Positions 36,050 to 46,920 of a stretch of 64,000 nt of DNA are shown piece after piece. The stretch comes from Thamnidium elegans. Its lineage: Eukaryota; Mucoromycota; Mucoromycetes; Mucorales; Mucoraceae. A model generated the notes under the pieces. The model ran no database searches, was not told the origin of the DNA, and worked only from the letters and a program-made list of their open reading frames with translations. Numbering within the stretch: the first letter of the stretch is position 1; each line of letters opens with the position of its first letter. Made by a program: the position numbers and the translations under genes. The stretch is from contig JAIXMG010000002.1 of the NCBI GenBank assembly GCA_025201345.1, positions 1,922,001 to 1,986,000 on the forward strand. The letters are read 5' to 3'.

Positions 36050-36620
36050 TCTTTCTTTACTTCTTTATCACTCTTGAGCTAGCGGTAACGTGTATAATAG
36101 TCTTACTTCAACATACTCACACATTTTTTTTATGCCAGGTGCTACTGTCTGGGGATGCAGTTGTATCCGAAATGGGCGCTCTTTGAAGCCTTGTGATGGA
36201 TTGATGCTCTTTATACCACGTCCTAAGCTGTCTGGTAGGGCGTACATCGTCATAAGTATGCACGGAGGTACGTGACAACGCTTCTTCTGGGTGTGCTCAA
36301 AGTCGATCACTACGGAGGTTCTGGGATGGTAGGCACTTCCTCAAGTTAGCAGGAGATACGCGATTCGGGTGGACCTAAACGACACCTGATGACCGACACC
36401 TTGTTATACTTGTTATGTGGATGTACTGGTGGCTCTGGCGTACTGATGTGATGATCTTTCTGCTGTGGTGAATCGAAAAGCCCTAGGTGTGGACTTTCTT
36501 TCTAATCTTGGTTTCACTGGATGTGATGGCTCTGCCTTTTTCCCTGATTTCTTGACCTCTGGCTTTTTAACTGCAATTACTTGATCTGATCCCTGGTGAT
36601 GGGTTCACTTGATCCTTGGT
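36050..36620 (-). other. Possible non-LTR retrotransposon remnant
   Basis: The minus strand reads protein-like in pieces: RDQVIAVKKPEVKKSGKKAE then RKSTPRAFRFTTAERSSHQ (about 36440-36600), and RCRLGPPESRISPANLRKCL (about 36320-36390) in another frame. The Lys/Pro-rich start leading to TPRAF recalls the N-terminal part of LINE-type polyproteins of Mucorales, but no reverse transcriptase or endonuclease motif is found. Base composition is clearly richer in G+C than the surroundings. The call is tentative; it may instead be an unrelated decayed gene. Confidence 0.25.
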
Positions 36621-36998
36621 TTATTTCCTTCTCAAGTTCCTATTACTCTGAAAGTGTCTTCTATTTGAGGATTCTAAAGAATACCGGCCAAAAAAAAAAA
36701 AAAATCCATTCCTTTCCTTTCCTTTACACAACAAATGCTGGACATTTTGTCTAAAAATACATTCCTCTCCTTTTGTCCTCGTCTCTTCTGTCCGCTCCCC
36801 CCTCTCTCTCTCTCTCATTCGCTTAAAAAGCTGGACATTTTGTAAGGAGATGTCACCTTGGTAGAAAGAGGAAAGAAGACTGAAAAAGATACTTTTCTCT
36901 TTTGGCATTTTCTTTCCTGCGAGTATATCGAGGTGGCCAATCTCCTTGCAACAAAAACAATTTTAAGGTGCTGGTCACTTTGGCCAAAAATCAAAAAT

Positions 36999-37033
<35 letters not shown>

Positions 37034-37879
37034 GGTATTCTTTGGTCTCCCTCTTATAGTCGGCACTGGATCAGTAAGAAAGAACTTGGGTTGGTTGTGA
37101 ATCTTGGTGACGGTGTTCCCTAATCCGTGGTGAGGATCGGGTAATTATAGTTTGAAAACCATGTCAAGAAATCGTAAGTGGAAACAGGTGGTTCCAGATC
37201 TGAAGGTGGGATTAAGATTGGAAAAATTGTCTGCATCTAGGTGTCTTTTCGTGAAGCCACGGTGGTTCGATTTATCGCATCTGTACAAAGGAGTTACTGG
37301 TACTGAAGCATAATTTGTATAATAAGGTTAGATTATCAGGTATAGTACTACTAATATAGGTCTTGGCCTGAATTGTGTGTCTCGCGACTGCTTACTTGGG
37401 GGCAATAGGTGTGTACTTCTGGGGCCCGATGTGGGAAATGATCGGCTTGAGCACATTCCGGGGGAGGTGCTGTCGTGTGCTGACGTGTAACATACTTTGG
37501 CGCTGTATGTTTCCAGCTGGAAGTTCTTGATTTCGTGCGATATTTATAGCCAGTCCTCAGCTCAAACTAAGGTACTCTTGTCATGTTCAGCGCAGTAGCA
37601 TCTGCGAAGGGACCAGATGTGTTTCCGCCTTCACGTGGCTGATCCTGTTAGTATCAAAGTGTTCTTTTTTATACATGTATAAAAAGGTCTGCTTTGAAAA
37701 CCAAGAGAAACACGCTTTAATTAAGTAAATAAAACTACACCTTTTTTTGCTTTTAAAATTATATAACGTCTTCTTACTGATAGGTGCATGACTATTATTC
37801 TTTTACTTCCAACTCTAGACTATTACTAAATGTATAAAATTTTGGTTAAGCACATTCAACATGTTTCTTTCATTTGACT
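36621..37879. other. GC-richer intergenic island, no gene seen
   Basis: Composition from about 36120 to 37640 is visibly less AT-rich than both flanks. No reading frame longer than about 100 codons looks real, and there is an A-tract of about 31 nt at 37000-37030. The block lies between the two copies of the 70-bp direct repeat. Confidence 0.4.
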
Positions 37880-37949
37880 ACCTCTTTTTTTATAGTTTTT
37901 TTTTTAGTTTAGTAGTTAATTAGCCTTTACCATAGAAGGCAAAAGAAAG
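37880..37949 (+). repeat. Direct repeat, right copy
   Basis: Right partner of the repeat at 35720-35787, about 2.16 kb away and in the same orientation. Confidence 0.6.
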
Positions 37950-38327
37950 AAAACGCCCACTTGTATAAAAAGGGTACGGATTATATGCCTTCTAGCTTTA
38001 CTAACAAGAAATAGCAATTTAAAACTGCTGTTTAGACCAGTAGATATTAACACTTGCTTTTCTCTCTCTCTCTTTCTCTCTCTCTCCGATCCATGTATAC
38101 TTACAATTGAATTGAACCCCAAGAATATATGAGCAGCATAACTCGGAAAAAAACGAGCTGTACAGTAGCGGCTCTATTTAAAGGTATTCTATTTAAAGGT
38201 GGATTTTTCCAGGACATCTTCTTCTGTCCATCACTTTAACACCACTATCACCACTATTCGATTTCAGGGTGGAATACAATTTAACAAAACTACTAAATAT
38301 ATAAAAAGAAAGTCTTCAACTATTTTC

Positions 38328-38391
38328 GAGATGTGTTTATTTAATTTACGAAGAAATTATATGAAAGCTTCTAGTCTTCAAGAGTGTATTA
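38328..38391 (+). repeat. Inverted repeat, left arm (64 bp)
   Basis: Pairs with 38836-38899 in opposite orientation with about five mismatches. Both arms can be read as the same peptide in the outward-to-inward sense, EMCLFNLR-N-MKASSLQ-CI, so the repeat may derive from coding sequence or be the termini of a foldback element. Confidence 0.7.
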
Positions 38392-38835
38392 TTTACCAAT
38401 ATTATTCATAAACAAAAAAGAATAAGAATCAAAATGATAGAGAGAGTATAATGAAATAAATCATATAAAATAATTAATTATGTGTCATTTTAATACATAG
38501 CTCTGTATTATTTTAATTGATAACAATAAAATTTTTAATAGAATCTAATGTTTGAGTTTTCGTAGAATAATATATATACAGTATTTTTTCTGTATAATAG
38601 CTTGTGTAGGTTCAGGAACTATTTAAATTATTATAGCCCATCATTGTTCGTCCGTTATTCTTTTTATAACATTCGTTTTTATACGAACATTCAGGCATCT
38701 CTTCTAAAAAAGTAATTTTTTTAGTGTTTAAAATAAGGTATAATTAAAAGTCAGGAAATGGTTCTTTTGCTCAAGTTACCCAGTGAAAGTCAGTCGTCAA
38801 GACATTGTATTTAATATTAAATATTAAAAACTGTT

Positions 38836-38899
38836 TAATACACTTTTGAAGACTAGACGCTTTCATACAATTTATTCGTAAATTAAATAAACACATCTC
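38836..38899 (-). repeat. Inverted repeat, right arm (64 bp)
   Basis: Right partner of 38328-38391. The 440 bp between the arms is AT-rich without a gene. Confidence 0.7.
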
Positions 38900-40797
38900 A
38901 AATATATTAAGGTAAGTTACTTTTTTATTGTTACTATCTTTTTGATTTAGGATAATACACTTCCTCAAATCTATAGTATAAATTCATTTAGAACTCGAAT
39001 AAAGGTACTGTGTAGAACAATGTTAGAACTTGGTATGTAGTAGAGAAATAAAATAAAAGATAAAATATAATAGAAAGTTTAAGTGAGCACCAGTTACTGG
39101 TTTATAAGTAGAACGACTTAGGTAAATAAAGTAAATAAGGGATTTTGGATAAAAAGTACAATGGAGAGTAAGACCCGAAGTAATTCAGGTTTAAAATAAA
39201 ACATAGAATAAAGAGATAAATAAAAGGTCCAGCTAAGAGATCTTTTATAAGTTAAAGAAGTATAAGATTAAATTATAAATAAAACGAATTAATTTCTATT
39301 AGATCGTGTCTTTTTTTATTGATTATTTATGTTTCTAAAATTATGACAAATGATATTTTATGAGAAAGCGTAAGAAAATAGGGTTAAGGCTATAGAGCAT
39401 CCACTTCATAGATGTTCCATCAGAAAATAACGTAGCTAAGGTAAAAAGGAGGAACTGCGTAACAATAGGACAAACTAGTTTTCTTACTTTGTCTTTAAGG
39501 ATGATCTAGAAAGTAAGACCTCCTACTTGAAAGATACGTCAAATATATCTAAAAGTATAAGGAGGATTTCAGTCGAGAGACGCTTTGGGACCCCTGTTCT
39601 GAGTAGCCTGTATTTTTTAAAATAATAATGAAAAATAAAACCTCTCAGGAAACTCTGGTGGCTACTTGAATTGAATATACTTAGTCAATAAAACCGTAGC
39701 ATTCTCTTTAAAATCGTTTATACCTTTTATTTTTATTTACAAGCTAATGCTACCCACTGGTGTGATATTATTTTAGTTCCTTGTGAATGCTATACTGAGC
39801 TGTTTAATTTTAAACCTTTTTAACAATGCTTTCGTACTTTTTTTTTTTTTTTTTGCTTTCTCTTACGCGTTTTCGGTGTATAAGTAATTTGAACTATAGT
39901 ACATACATCTTTTAAAGGACACTTAGAGTATTTCCTCTCTCATTTATTTACATCTTATTTTAACACGCCTATATATTATGGTAGTTTCAATACAAATGGA
40001 TATACAACTATTCTGATAATATCTATATTTTTTTAAAGAGAGTAAGCCTTCTAAGAGATTTGGGTAAGGCATCCAGGAGAAATCCACTCGCTACTGTACA
40101 CGCTTACGCCTCACTAACTCTCCTTCCCAGTTTTCAGTTTGTCAAAATACAGAACCGCATATCCATTCATAACAATCACTATGTTATTGTAAGAAAGTAT
40201 TTATTTTTTAACAAAGAGTGATTTGATTTCATCTTTACATGCAAATACTTTGATAGCAGATTATTTTGAAGGGTTTGAAATAAAATTATATATCTCTATT
40301 AAAATTTGATAAAACGGGATATAGTAGAATAGGAATTTATTGAAACCTTTCTATCTTGCTACGTTAGGTTTTTTGAAATTGCATGCACTTTCTTAAAGGT
40401 GTTTGGCCATTATTGAGTTGCAATATGTATATATTACATCATATGTAACACACACTACACCATTTTCATTTTATAATGACAATATTAATACAGCAAAAGC
40501 AATCAGATTCTTTTTATGAAAAGAAGAAAAGCATTATACCGGGAATAGACTATATAAACATTTTCACCCCCTTTTTTTTTGCCAAGCACTCTCTCTTTCT
40601 ATACAAATATACTTTCTTCGAGATATTGATTGGTTAAAAAAAGAGCCTCGTAGTTATAAAATAAAAAAAAAGCTCAGCATAGTCCGCTTTTTTTTTCTTT
40701 TCCAAACCTTTTTTTTAATTTTATATAGGAAAGAGTCGACTGACAAGAGTCCTCTTTTTTTTTACTTTTTATACTTGAAGAAAAAAATATATATATA
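38900..40797. other. Intergenic, no gene seen
   Basis: About 1.9 kb of AT-rich sequence. Only the last 250 bp (pyrimidine-rich, with TA-rich blocks) is likely promoter and leader of ARPC1. Confidence 0.45.
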
Positions 40798-40924
40798 ATG
40801 TCTTCTCCCGAGATTTACGAGCTTGTGAACGCACCCATCACAGCTCACTCCTTTCACGAGGACCGTAAGTAGTTTTTTATAAAAAAAACTTGCCATCATC
40901 TTTTTTTTTTTCTAAATTGAACGC

Positions 40925-40964
<40 letters not shown>

Positions 40965-42076
40965 AGAATTGGTTGTCTGTCCTAATACCAACGATGCTCA
41001 AATTTACCAGTATGGTCATTCCAATTCCAAGTTGTTACATACTTTAAAGGGAGTAAGTTTATATATACATAAAAAGAAAAAGCACAATAAACTTAACAAT
41101 TGTTATGTAGCACGATAAAGTCATTACCAGTATTGATTTTGCACCCAAAACAAACCGTATTGTCACTTGTTCTCAAGACAGAAACGCCTATGTCTGGACT
41201 AACGAAGGTGGTATCTGGAAGCCCGGGCTTGTCTTGTTACGTATTAACCGAGCTGCTACTTACGTTCGCTGGTCACCTAACGAAGAGAAATTTGCAGTTG
41301 CTAGTGGAGCTCGTTGTATTGCCGTTTGTTATTTTGAAGAAGATAATGATTGGTGGGCCAGTAAACATTTAAAGAAACCTATTCGTAGTACAGTACTTTC
41401 GATTGACTGGCATCCCAACAGTATTTTATTAGCATCTGGATCAGCCGATATGAAGGCCCGTGTGTTTTCTTCATTTATTAAGGGACTTGATAAGAAGCCT
41501 GCACCCAGTGGTTGGGGAGATAAGTTACCTTTTAATACTTTATGTGGTGAATTTAGTAGTGGTCGTGGTGGTTGGGTTCACGCAGTTGGGTTTTCTCCTT
41601 CTGGAGATGCTTTAGCTTTTGCTGGTCATGATTCTTCCATGAACTTGGTTTATCCTCAAGCAGATGGTAACCATACTGTTATTACCATCACCAGTAACAC
41701 TTTACCTTTCCGCTCACTTATTTGGACCAATGAACAACAACTTGTAGCAGCTGGTTTTGATTGTGCGCCTATTCTTTATGAGACCAAGGATGGTAGAGAC
41801 TGGCATTATGCTGGATCGCTTGATACTGGCCGAAAGAGAGTCACTCAAGCAACTTCTGTCTTGTCTCGTTTCAAGACCATGGATTCTCGCGGAGAAACTG
41901 AAAACGATACTACTATCAATACTGTACACCAAAATACCATTAATGAAATTCGAGTTTATGCAGGTGATCGTAACCAAGTTACCAAGTTTTCTACTTGCGG
42001 TGTGGATGGTAAAGTTGTCATTTGGGATTTTGAACCTAGTCAACTTGTTGCCGATCTTTCTTCTCTTAAAATCTAA
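40798..42076 (+). CDS. ARPC1: Arp2/3 complex subunit 1 (ARPC1, p41-Arc)
   Basis: Three exons (40798-40864, 40967-41052, 41111-42076) join to 372 residues, the usual length of this WD40 propeller (yeast Arc40). Family-specific stretches are HDKVITSIDFAPKTNRIVTC, SQDRNAYVWT, RINRAATYVRWSPNEEKFAV, SGARCIAVCYFEEDNDWW and the insert ETENDTTINTVHQNTINEIR, which corresponds to the conserved loop contacting the complex near blades 6-7. The protein links nucleation-promoting factors to Arp2/3 and drives branched actin at endocytic patches. Exon 1 is only 67 nt. Intron 1 holds a T-tract of about 34 nt directly before the acceptor. The gene is convergent with the mitochondrial carrier, 106 bp between stops. 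Confidence 0.96.
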
Positions 42077-42182
42077 GATATTGTTATAATAAAAAGAGAA
42101 AGAAAAAAAAAAGTGCAAGAGATTTATTATTAAAACGAAAAAAAAAAAGGAATGTATATAGTATAAAATGTGAGTATAATTA

Positions 42183-43599
42183 TTATTTTGCATGCATAAA
42201 TTCTTTACATAATTCATAAGAATAAAATGTAACTCCCATTGCGGGAGCTACCTTTAAATAATTTGGTAATAATCCTCTGTACAGAGATTTAAACCCTTCT
42301 TTTTTAGCCATTGTAGTTAATGCATGCCATGTGCCGTTGTACTTGTAATCCATTGTGTTCATACCACTCACTTGAAATCTTCTACGTAATACATCTAATA
42401 ATAATATTAAAAAAAAGGTTAATTTTTTTTTATAACAAATAAAGGTAAAAATAACTTACCTAATGGGTAAATAATAGTTTGAGCTATGGAACCAGCTAAT
42501 GCACCACAGAATAATTTTCTAATATTTCCATGATTCGAGTCAACCGGAATCATATAATCTTTCAAAACTTCATAACATTGAAAATTAAGGGCCACATAAG
42601 GAGCGACGCCCAGCGTCGTTGGCCATAAACCTCTATACAATCCTCGTAACCCACCTTCAGTTGCATGAATTAATTTAATCGTATCTCGTATGCCAGGCAA
42701 TCTAGTGTTTGCAGTAGGTACTAAAGTAGCCGATTGTATAGATAACCGAGTACGAACCAAATCTAAAGGATAAGTACAAGCAACCGAAACAGTACCAGCT
42801 AATGCACCGGCTAATAATCTACTAGGTGTATCTAATTCCGTATTCCCCTTTTTCATTAGCATCGTTTTAAATTGTTCATAAGCAGCGAATTGAGAAGCAC
42901 TATAAGGAATCATCCGGATTACATTTGTACCATTTCCTCTCATGAAACCTTTAAATCCTTCTTCTTTCCACATTCGTGTTAATGTTGACCAAACACCTGT
43001 ATATGCTGGCATATTTGGTCCTTGCACCTTTTTTTTATATAAAGAATTTACATGTGATTTCAGCAAATTATTTATATATAAAAAAAATAAAAATGTGTAC
43101 CTGAAATAAGATTTTCATACGTTCCATTGGACTTACGACAGTTCGAGAAACCGCACCAGCTACGCCTCCAGCAACCAAGTGTTTCATGGTATCTGAAGCC
43201 ACTATATTTAACCAATAACTATCCTTTGTACTGGACGGAACAGACAGGGTATGAGTTGCAACAATATCAATGATTTTTCCGAGGTGTTCCGATTTTATAT
43301 CACTTGTCATAATTGAATGTCGGTCTAATAATGAGGCAAATTCCGAAAAAGCTAATGGTTGATGACAGGCTTCGTTATTGTTTTCTACCACGTATTTAAT
43401 ACCTCGCAAAGTTGCCTAGGTAACAGTATTAAAAAAAAATTAAGCTTTTTTTTTTTTTTTTTTTTACCTGATCAACTAGTGGAGCGTTCGGTGAACTACA
43501 AACAGCTACGATATCTTGAACATCAATCATACCATCTTGATTCTGATCAAACAAGCCAAACAATTGACGCAAGTTCCAACTATTTGAATTCATGTTCAT
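42183..43599 (-). CDS. Mitochondrial carrier with N-terminal EF-hand
   Basis: Four exons (43468-43599, 43101-43415, 42460-43027, 42183-42394) encode 408 residues. The N-terminus has one EF-hand loop, DQNQDGMIDVQD (residues 18-29), then a spacer. Three carrier repeats follow, marked by SPMERMKILFQ, YPLDLVRTRLS and YPLDVLRRRF, each followed by the downstream [FY]xG-type segments FKGFMRGNG, LRGLYRGLWP and FKSLYRGLLP. This is the layout of calcium-regulated ATP-Mg/phosphate carriers (SCaMC/Sal1-like) or of EF-hand-fused adenylate carriers of the inner membrane. One EF-hand rather than four means calcium control may be weak. The start is chosen at MNMNSN because frames further upstream are only a poly-Phe artefact of an A-tract (43640-43671). 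Confidence 0.9.
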
Positions 43600-43639
43600 T
43601 GGAAAGGAAATCTTCAAAAGAAGAAGAAAAAAAAAAGAG

Positions 43640-43673
<34 letters not shown>

Positions 43674-43991
43674 AAAATATAAACAAAGGGGTAAAATAGT
43701 CGTTGGCCATGACACTTCGGAGAACAAAACTCAAAGGTAAACCCCACACAAAGCACTTTTTTCCTTCTAAAAGGGTCCTCGGAACTGTAACCATTATAGG
43801 AAACGCTTACAACTAAAGAAATATTTACCCAGGGGTGAGGAACCTCATCTATATTATCTAGATAATGTATTTATTGAACATTTAATGTGGTGAATGAACT
43901 AGTTATAAAAAAGGGACCCTAGTAGATAGAAATGCATATAGTCCTTTTATACTGACTTTTTTTTTTCTTGCTTTTTAATGTTAATATTCTC

Positions 43992-44027
<36 letters not shown>

Positions 44028-44587
44028 TACTGCCTTATCTGCATTATGTAATGCTATACTAGATCAAGTTGAAATACACTGAGAAAAAAAAATTATATTA
44101 GTCATTATATAGGTTACTATTGGAGTAATTGGGTAGGGTACATTACCGTTATAAATATTATCCTTTGTTTCCCCTCACCATAGAATCGTTCCGCGGATTT
44201 CATTTTCTGCTCTAACCAATAATATCCATATTTACGACTTGCACATCCTGTAATGCAAACACCTATATAACTAAAACCTCATTCAATGTATCGCGATAAG
44301 CTTTTTTATTGCCTTGAACTAACCTTTAAATTGGTTTGTACTATCTGTATTTACATAAAGTTATATTAGGTACATATTGGTCTAAGAAACTTGGCAAAGG
44401 TTTCGTTCAACCATCACTTAGTTCTATTATCAATAATTGATCATCCGGTACATTTACCTTTGTTCAGTATGGTCCAAATTTAATAAATTGCGCTGATCAA
44501 AAAAAAAACCCCCCCTCTCTGTAATTGACGTAGGATTTTCCCAAAATTGTTTCATGTGGAACGTACGATATATATATCTGGTATGAG
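43600..44587. other. Intergenic with homopolymer tracts
   Basis: Contains an A-tract at 43640-43671 and a T-tract at 43994-44024. No gene is seen. Confidence 0.45.
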
Positions 44588-44758
44588 TGTACAGTGCGTC
44601 CACTCCCAAATCGAACACTTTTTGAATTTGGTGGTACATTTTTTGAAAATAAAATGGAACATTAAACCAATTAAATTCGAACTTAATTTGGAACACCCTT
44701 AGAACTTCAATTGGAACACATTGTGAATTCAATTCAAACACTTTTTGGAACATTTTAT
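44588..44758. repeat. Transposon terminus with subterminal repeats
   Basis: Begins TACAGTGCGTCCACTC at 44590 next to TA-type flank and contains several imperfect repeats of a GAACACTTTTTGAATT motif leading up to the transposase stop. A shorter related copy lies at 53718-53775. This is likely the 3' terminal inverted repeat of the IS630/Tc1-like element whose transposase remnant follows. Confidence 0.6.
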
Positions 44759-45245
44759 TTAAATAGGGGCTTTGGTTAAGCAGTTTTCGAAATGATTTTT
44801 AGAGAGTTGGGTAATGTTGACAAGATGAGATAAAGGGACATTGTTACATGCTTCAGCTATTCTTTGTGCGAGTGTTTCAGACTCTATAAGCTGGTTACGC
44901 TTTACTTTATGCTTCACTATAGCCCAGAATTGTTCAATTGGATTCAATTCTGAAGAATATGGAGGAAGATATACGCATTGATACCCTTTGTTTCTTCTTT
45001 CTACTATCTGGTTTACTTCACTCGATGAATGGATCGGGACATTATCCATGATAAGATAAAAACCTTTCATCTCAGGATGTCTGTCCATAGTGTCCAATGT
45101 CTCTCTGATAAAATTAAGCTAATGACCAGTTGTTGTATCTTTCGTTTGAGGAGAGGGCAGAGGTACTCTCATAATAATGTTAATAACACCTACGGCTGAA
45201 ATTGCTCCAATTACAGTATTTGAAACGGGATTTTAGACGGAGAAC
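44759..45245 (-). pseudogene. IS630/Tc1-like DDE transposase, C-terminal half
   Basis: The minus strand encodes the catalytic part of a DDE_3-type transposase: NTVIGAISAVGVINIIMRVP, then LDTMDRHPEMKGFYLIMDN with the catalytic Asp, VPIHSSSEV, CVYLPPYSSELNPIEQFWA with the catalytic Glu, and IVKHKVKRNQLI. A stop codon lies just upstream of the block starting LNFIRETLD (about 45118-45123) and another near 45228, so the frame is broken. The N-terminal helix-turn-helix half is missing; its place is taken by duplicated sequence from 45270 onward. It is an inactive, 5'-truncated copy. Confidence 0.82.
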
Positions 45246-45397
45246 GGCCATACGCCAACAGATTTTTAAGGATACATATTTCTTGCGAATAAAAGTGTAA
45301 AAGCGATAGTTTCATAATATCACTTTATCCAGAGCAATAGAATGATGTCTAAAAAACAGAAAAAAAAAAAAGAGAATCATTTAGAGCATCAAATAAA
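45246..45397. other. Junction between transposon remnant and duplicated block
   Basis: Sequence at 45270-45360 is related to 45955-46055 (CACTTTATCCAGAGCA and TGATGTCTAAAAAACA are shared), so it belongs to the larger duplicated unit. Confidence 0.5.
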
Positions 45398-46549
45398 AGA
45401 TCCAGACTATAGTCGATCATTAGAAAATCGATACAGCAAGCTTGAGAGAAACTAAAATGGTTCATTTCCCTGAACGGTCTACAATACTCTTCCTTGCGGA
45501 AGTATTGAACAATCAGACAATCTTGGATGTAGCTACAGCCTGAGCCCATAGTACACTATTCAACTAGACGTCAGAGGCTGCCGCATTCGACAGATACAAG
45601 CAACCAACAAAGTCGATACACTTGAAACCCTCTCGAAGATTCCGTTGGAAAGAGAGCAAGTACGGTACATTTCCCTGAACGGTCTACAATACTCTTCCTT
45701 GCGGAAGTATTGAACAATCAGACAATCTCGGATGCAGCTACAGCCTAATTTCATAGTGCATTATTCAACAAGACGTCAGAGGCTGCCGCATTCGACAGAT
45801 ACAAGCAACCAACAAAGTCGATACGCTTGAAACCCTCTCGAAGATTCCGTTGGAAAGAGAGCGCCATGGATTGGCAAGAACCATGAGTTTCTTCTGCAAG
45901 GTGGCTGTAAAGTTAGTTCTAATGTCGAGCCTTTTCTACTTTCCTTCAAACGAGTGATCTGCGATGCATACTCCTTGCTAATAAGAACGTAAAAACGACA
46001 GTTTGTAATGTCACTTTATCCAGAGCAGAAGAATGATGTCTAAAAAACAAAAAACAAGATCCAGACTAGTCGATCATTAGAAAATCGATACAGCAAGCTT
46101 GAGAGAAACTAAAATGGTTCATTTCCCTGAACGGTCTACAATACTCTTCCTTGCGGAAGTATTGAACAATCAGACAATCTTGGATGTAGCTACAGCCTGA
46201 GCCCATAGTACACTATTCAACTAGACGTCAGAGGCTGCCGCATTCGACAGATACAAGCAACCAACAAAGTCGATACACTTGAAACCCTCTCGAAGATTCC
46301 GTTGGAAAGAGAGCAAGTACGGTACATTTCCCTGAACGGTCTACAATACTCTTCCTTGCGGAAGTATTGAACAATCAGACAATCTCGGATGCAGCTACAG
46401 CCTAATTTCATAGTGCATTATTCAACAAGACGTCAGAGGCTGCCGCATTCGACAGATACAAGCAACCAACAAAGTCGATACGCTTGAAACCCTCTCGAAG
46501 ATTCCGTTGGAAAGAGAGCGCCATGGATTGGCAAGAACCATGAGTTTCT
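45398..46549. repeat. Nested tandem duplication (657-bp and 205-bp periods)
   Basis: Segment 45398-45892 recurs at 46057-46549 with an offset of 657 bp and essentially no difference apart from a 2-nt indel near the start. Inside each segment a 205-bp unit is itself repeated, giving four copies of a block starting CATTTCCCTGAACGGTCTAC at 45463, 45668, 46120 and 46325. The inner copies differ at several positions while the outer copies are nearly identical, so the 205-bp duplication came first and the 657-bp duplication later. Minus-strand frames of 64-70 codons across it are identical in both segments but have no family match I know. Confidence 0.85.
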
Positions 46550-46920
46550 CCTTTAAGCTAGCTACTAGAAGATAAAACATTCCATATATCCTATAAAAAG
46601 AAAGCTCCGTATTCTTCATAATTTTTTCAATCAAAGTAAAAATAATAAATCAATAAATGTCTTTGCCTTTACTTAAAATCAATGAGTTTACTTCATATGA
46701 GCGCAATTCAAGAAAAATGTTTTCAGTCAAAATCTAAACGTCTACCGTTCGCGACGCAACTGTTTACGGCCGCTTCAAGACTGTTAGATGTGACGTATAC
46801 AAAAAAAATTGAAACCCAATAAAAACCCCAAAAGAGATATATATTGTATCCCCGTCAAGAAAACCAAAACCCTTTTTTACCCTTAAAAAAATACTTTTAT
46901 TCCATATATCCTATTACCAA
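46550..46920. other. Intergenic, promoter of the next gene
   Basis: The first part is flank of the duplicated block. A TATA-like stretch at 46838-46846 followed by a C-rich leader lies about 75 bp before ATG 46921. No gene is seen. Confidence 0.4.

Noticed and set aside
36068..36310. 80-codon minus-strand and overlapping plus-strand frames
   Set aside because: No clear family; part of the GC-richer island. The plus-strand GATVWGC resembles a Tc1 motif only over seven residues, too little to call.
43429..43794. 121-codon minus-strand frame that would extend the mitochondrial carrier upstream
   Set aside because: Its middle is poly-Phe from an A-tract of more than 30 nt, and the carrier already has a good ATG at 43599 just inside it.
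45560..46411. Two identical 64-codon minus-strand frames as genes
   Set aside because: They lie in a tandem duplication, so identity reflects the DNA repeat and not coding constraint.
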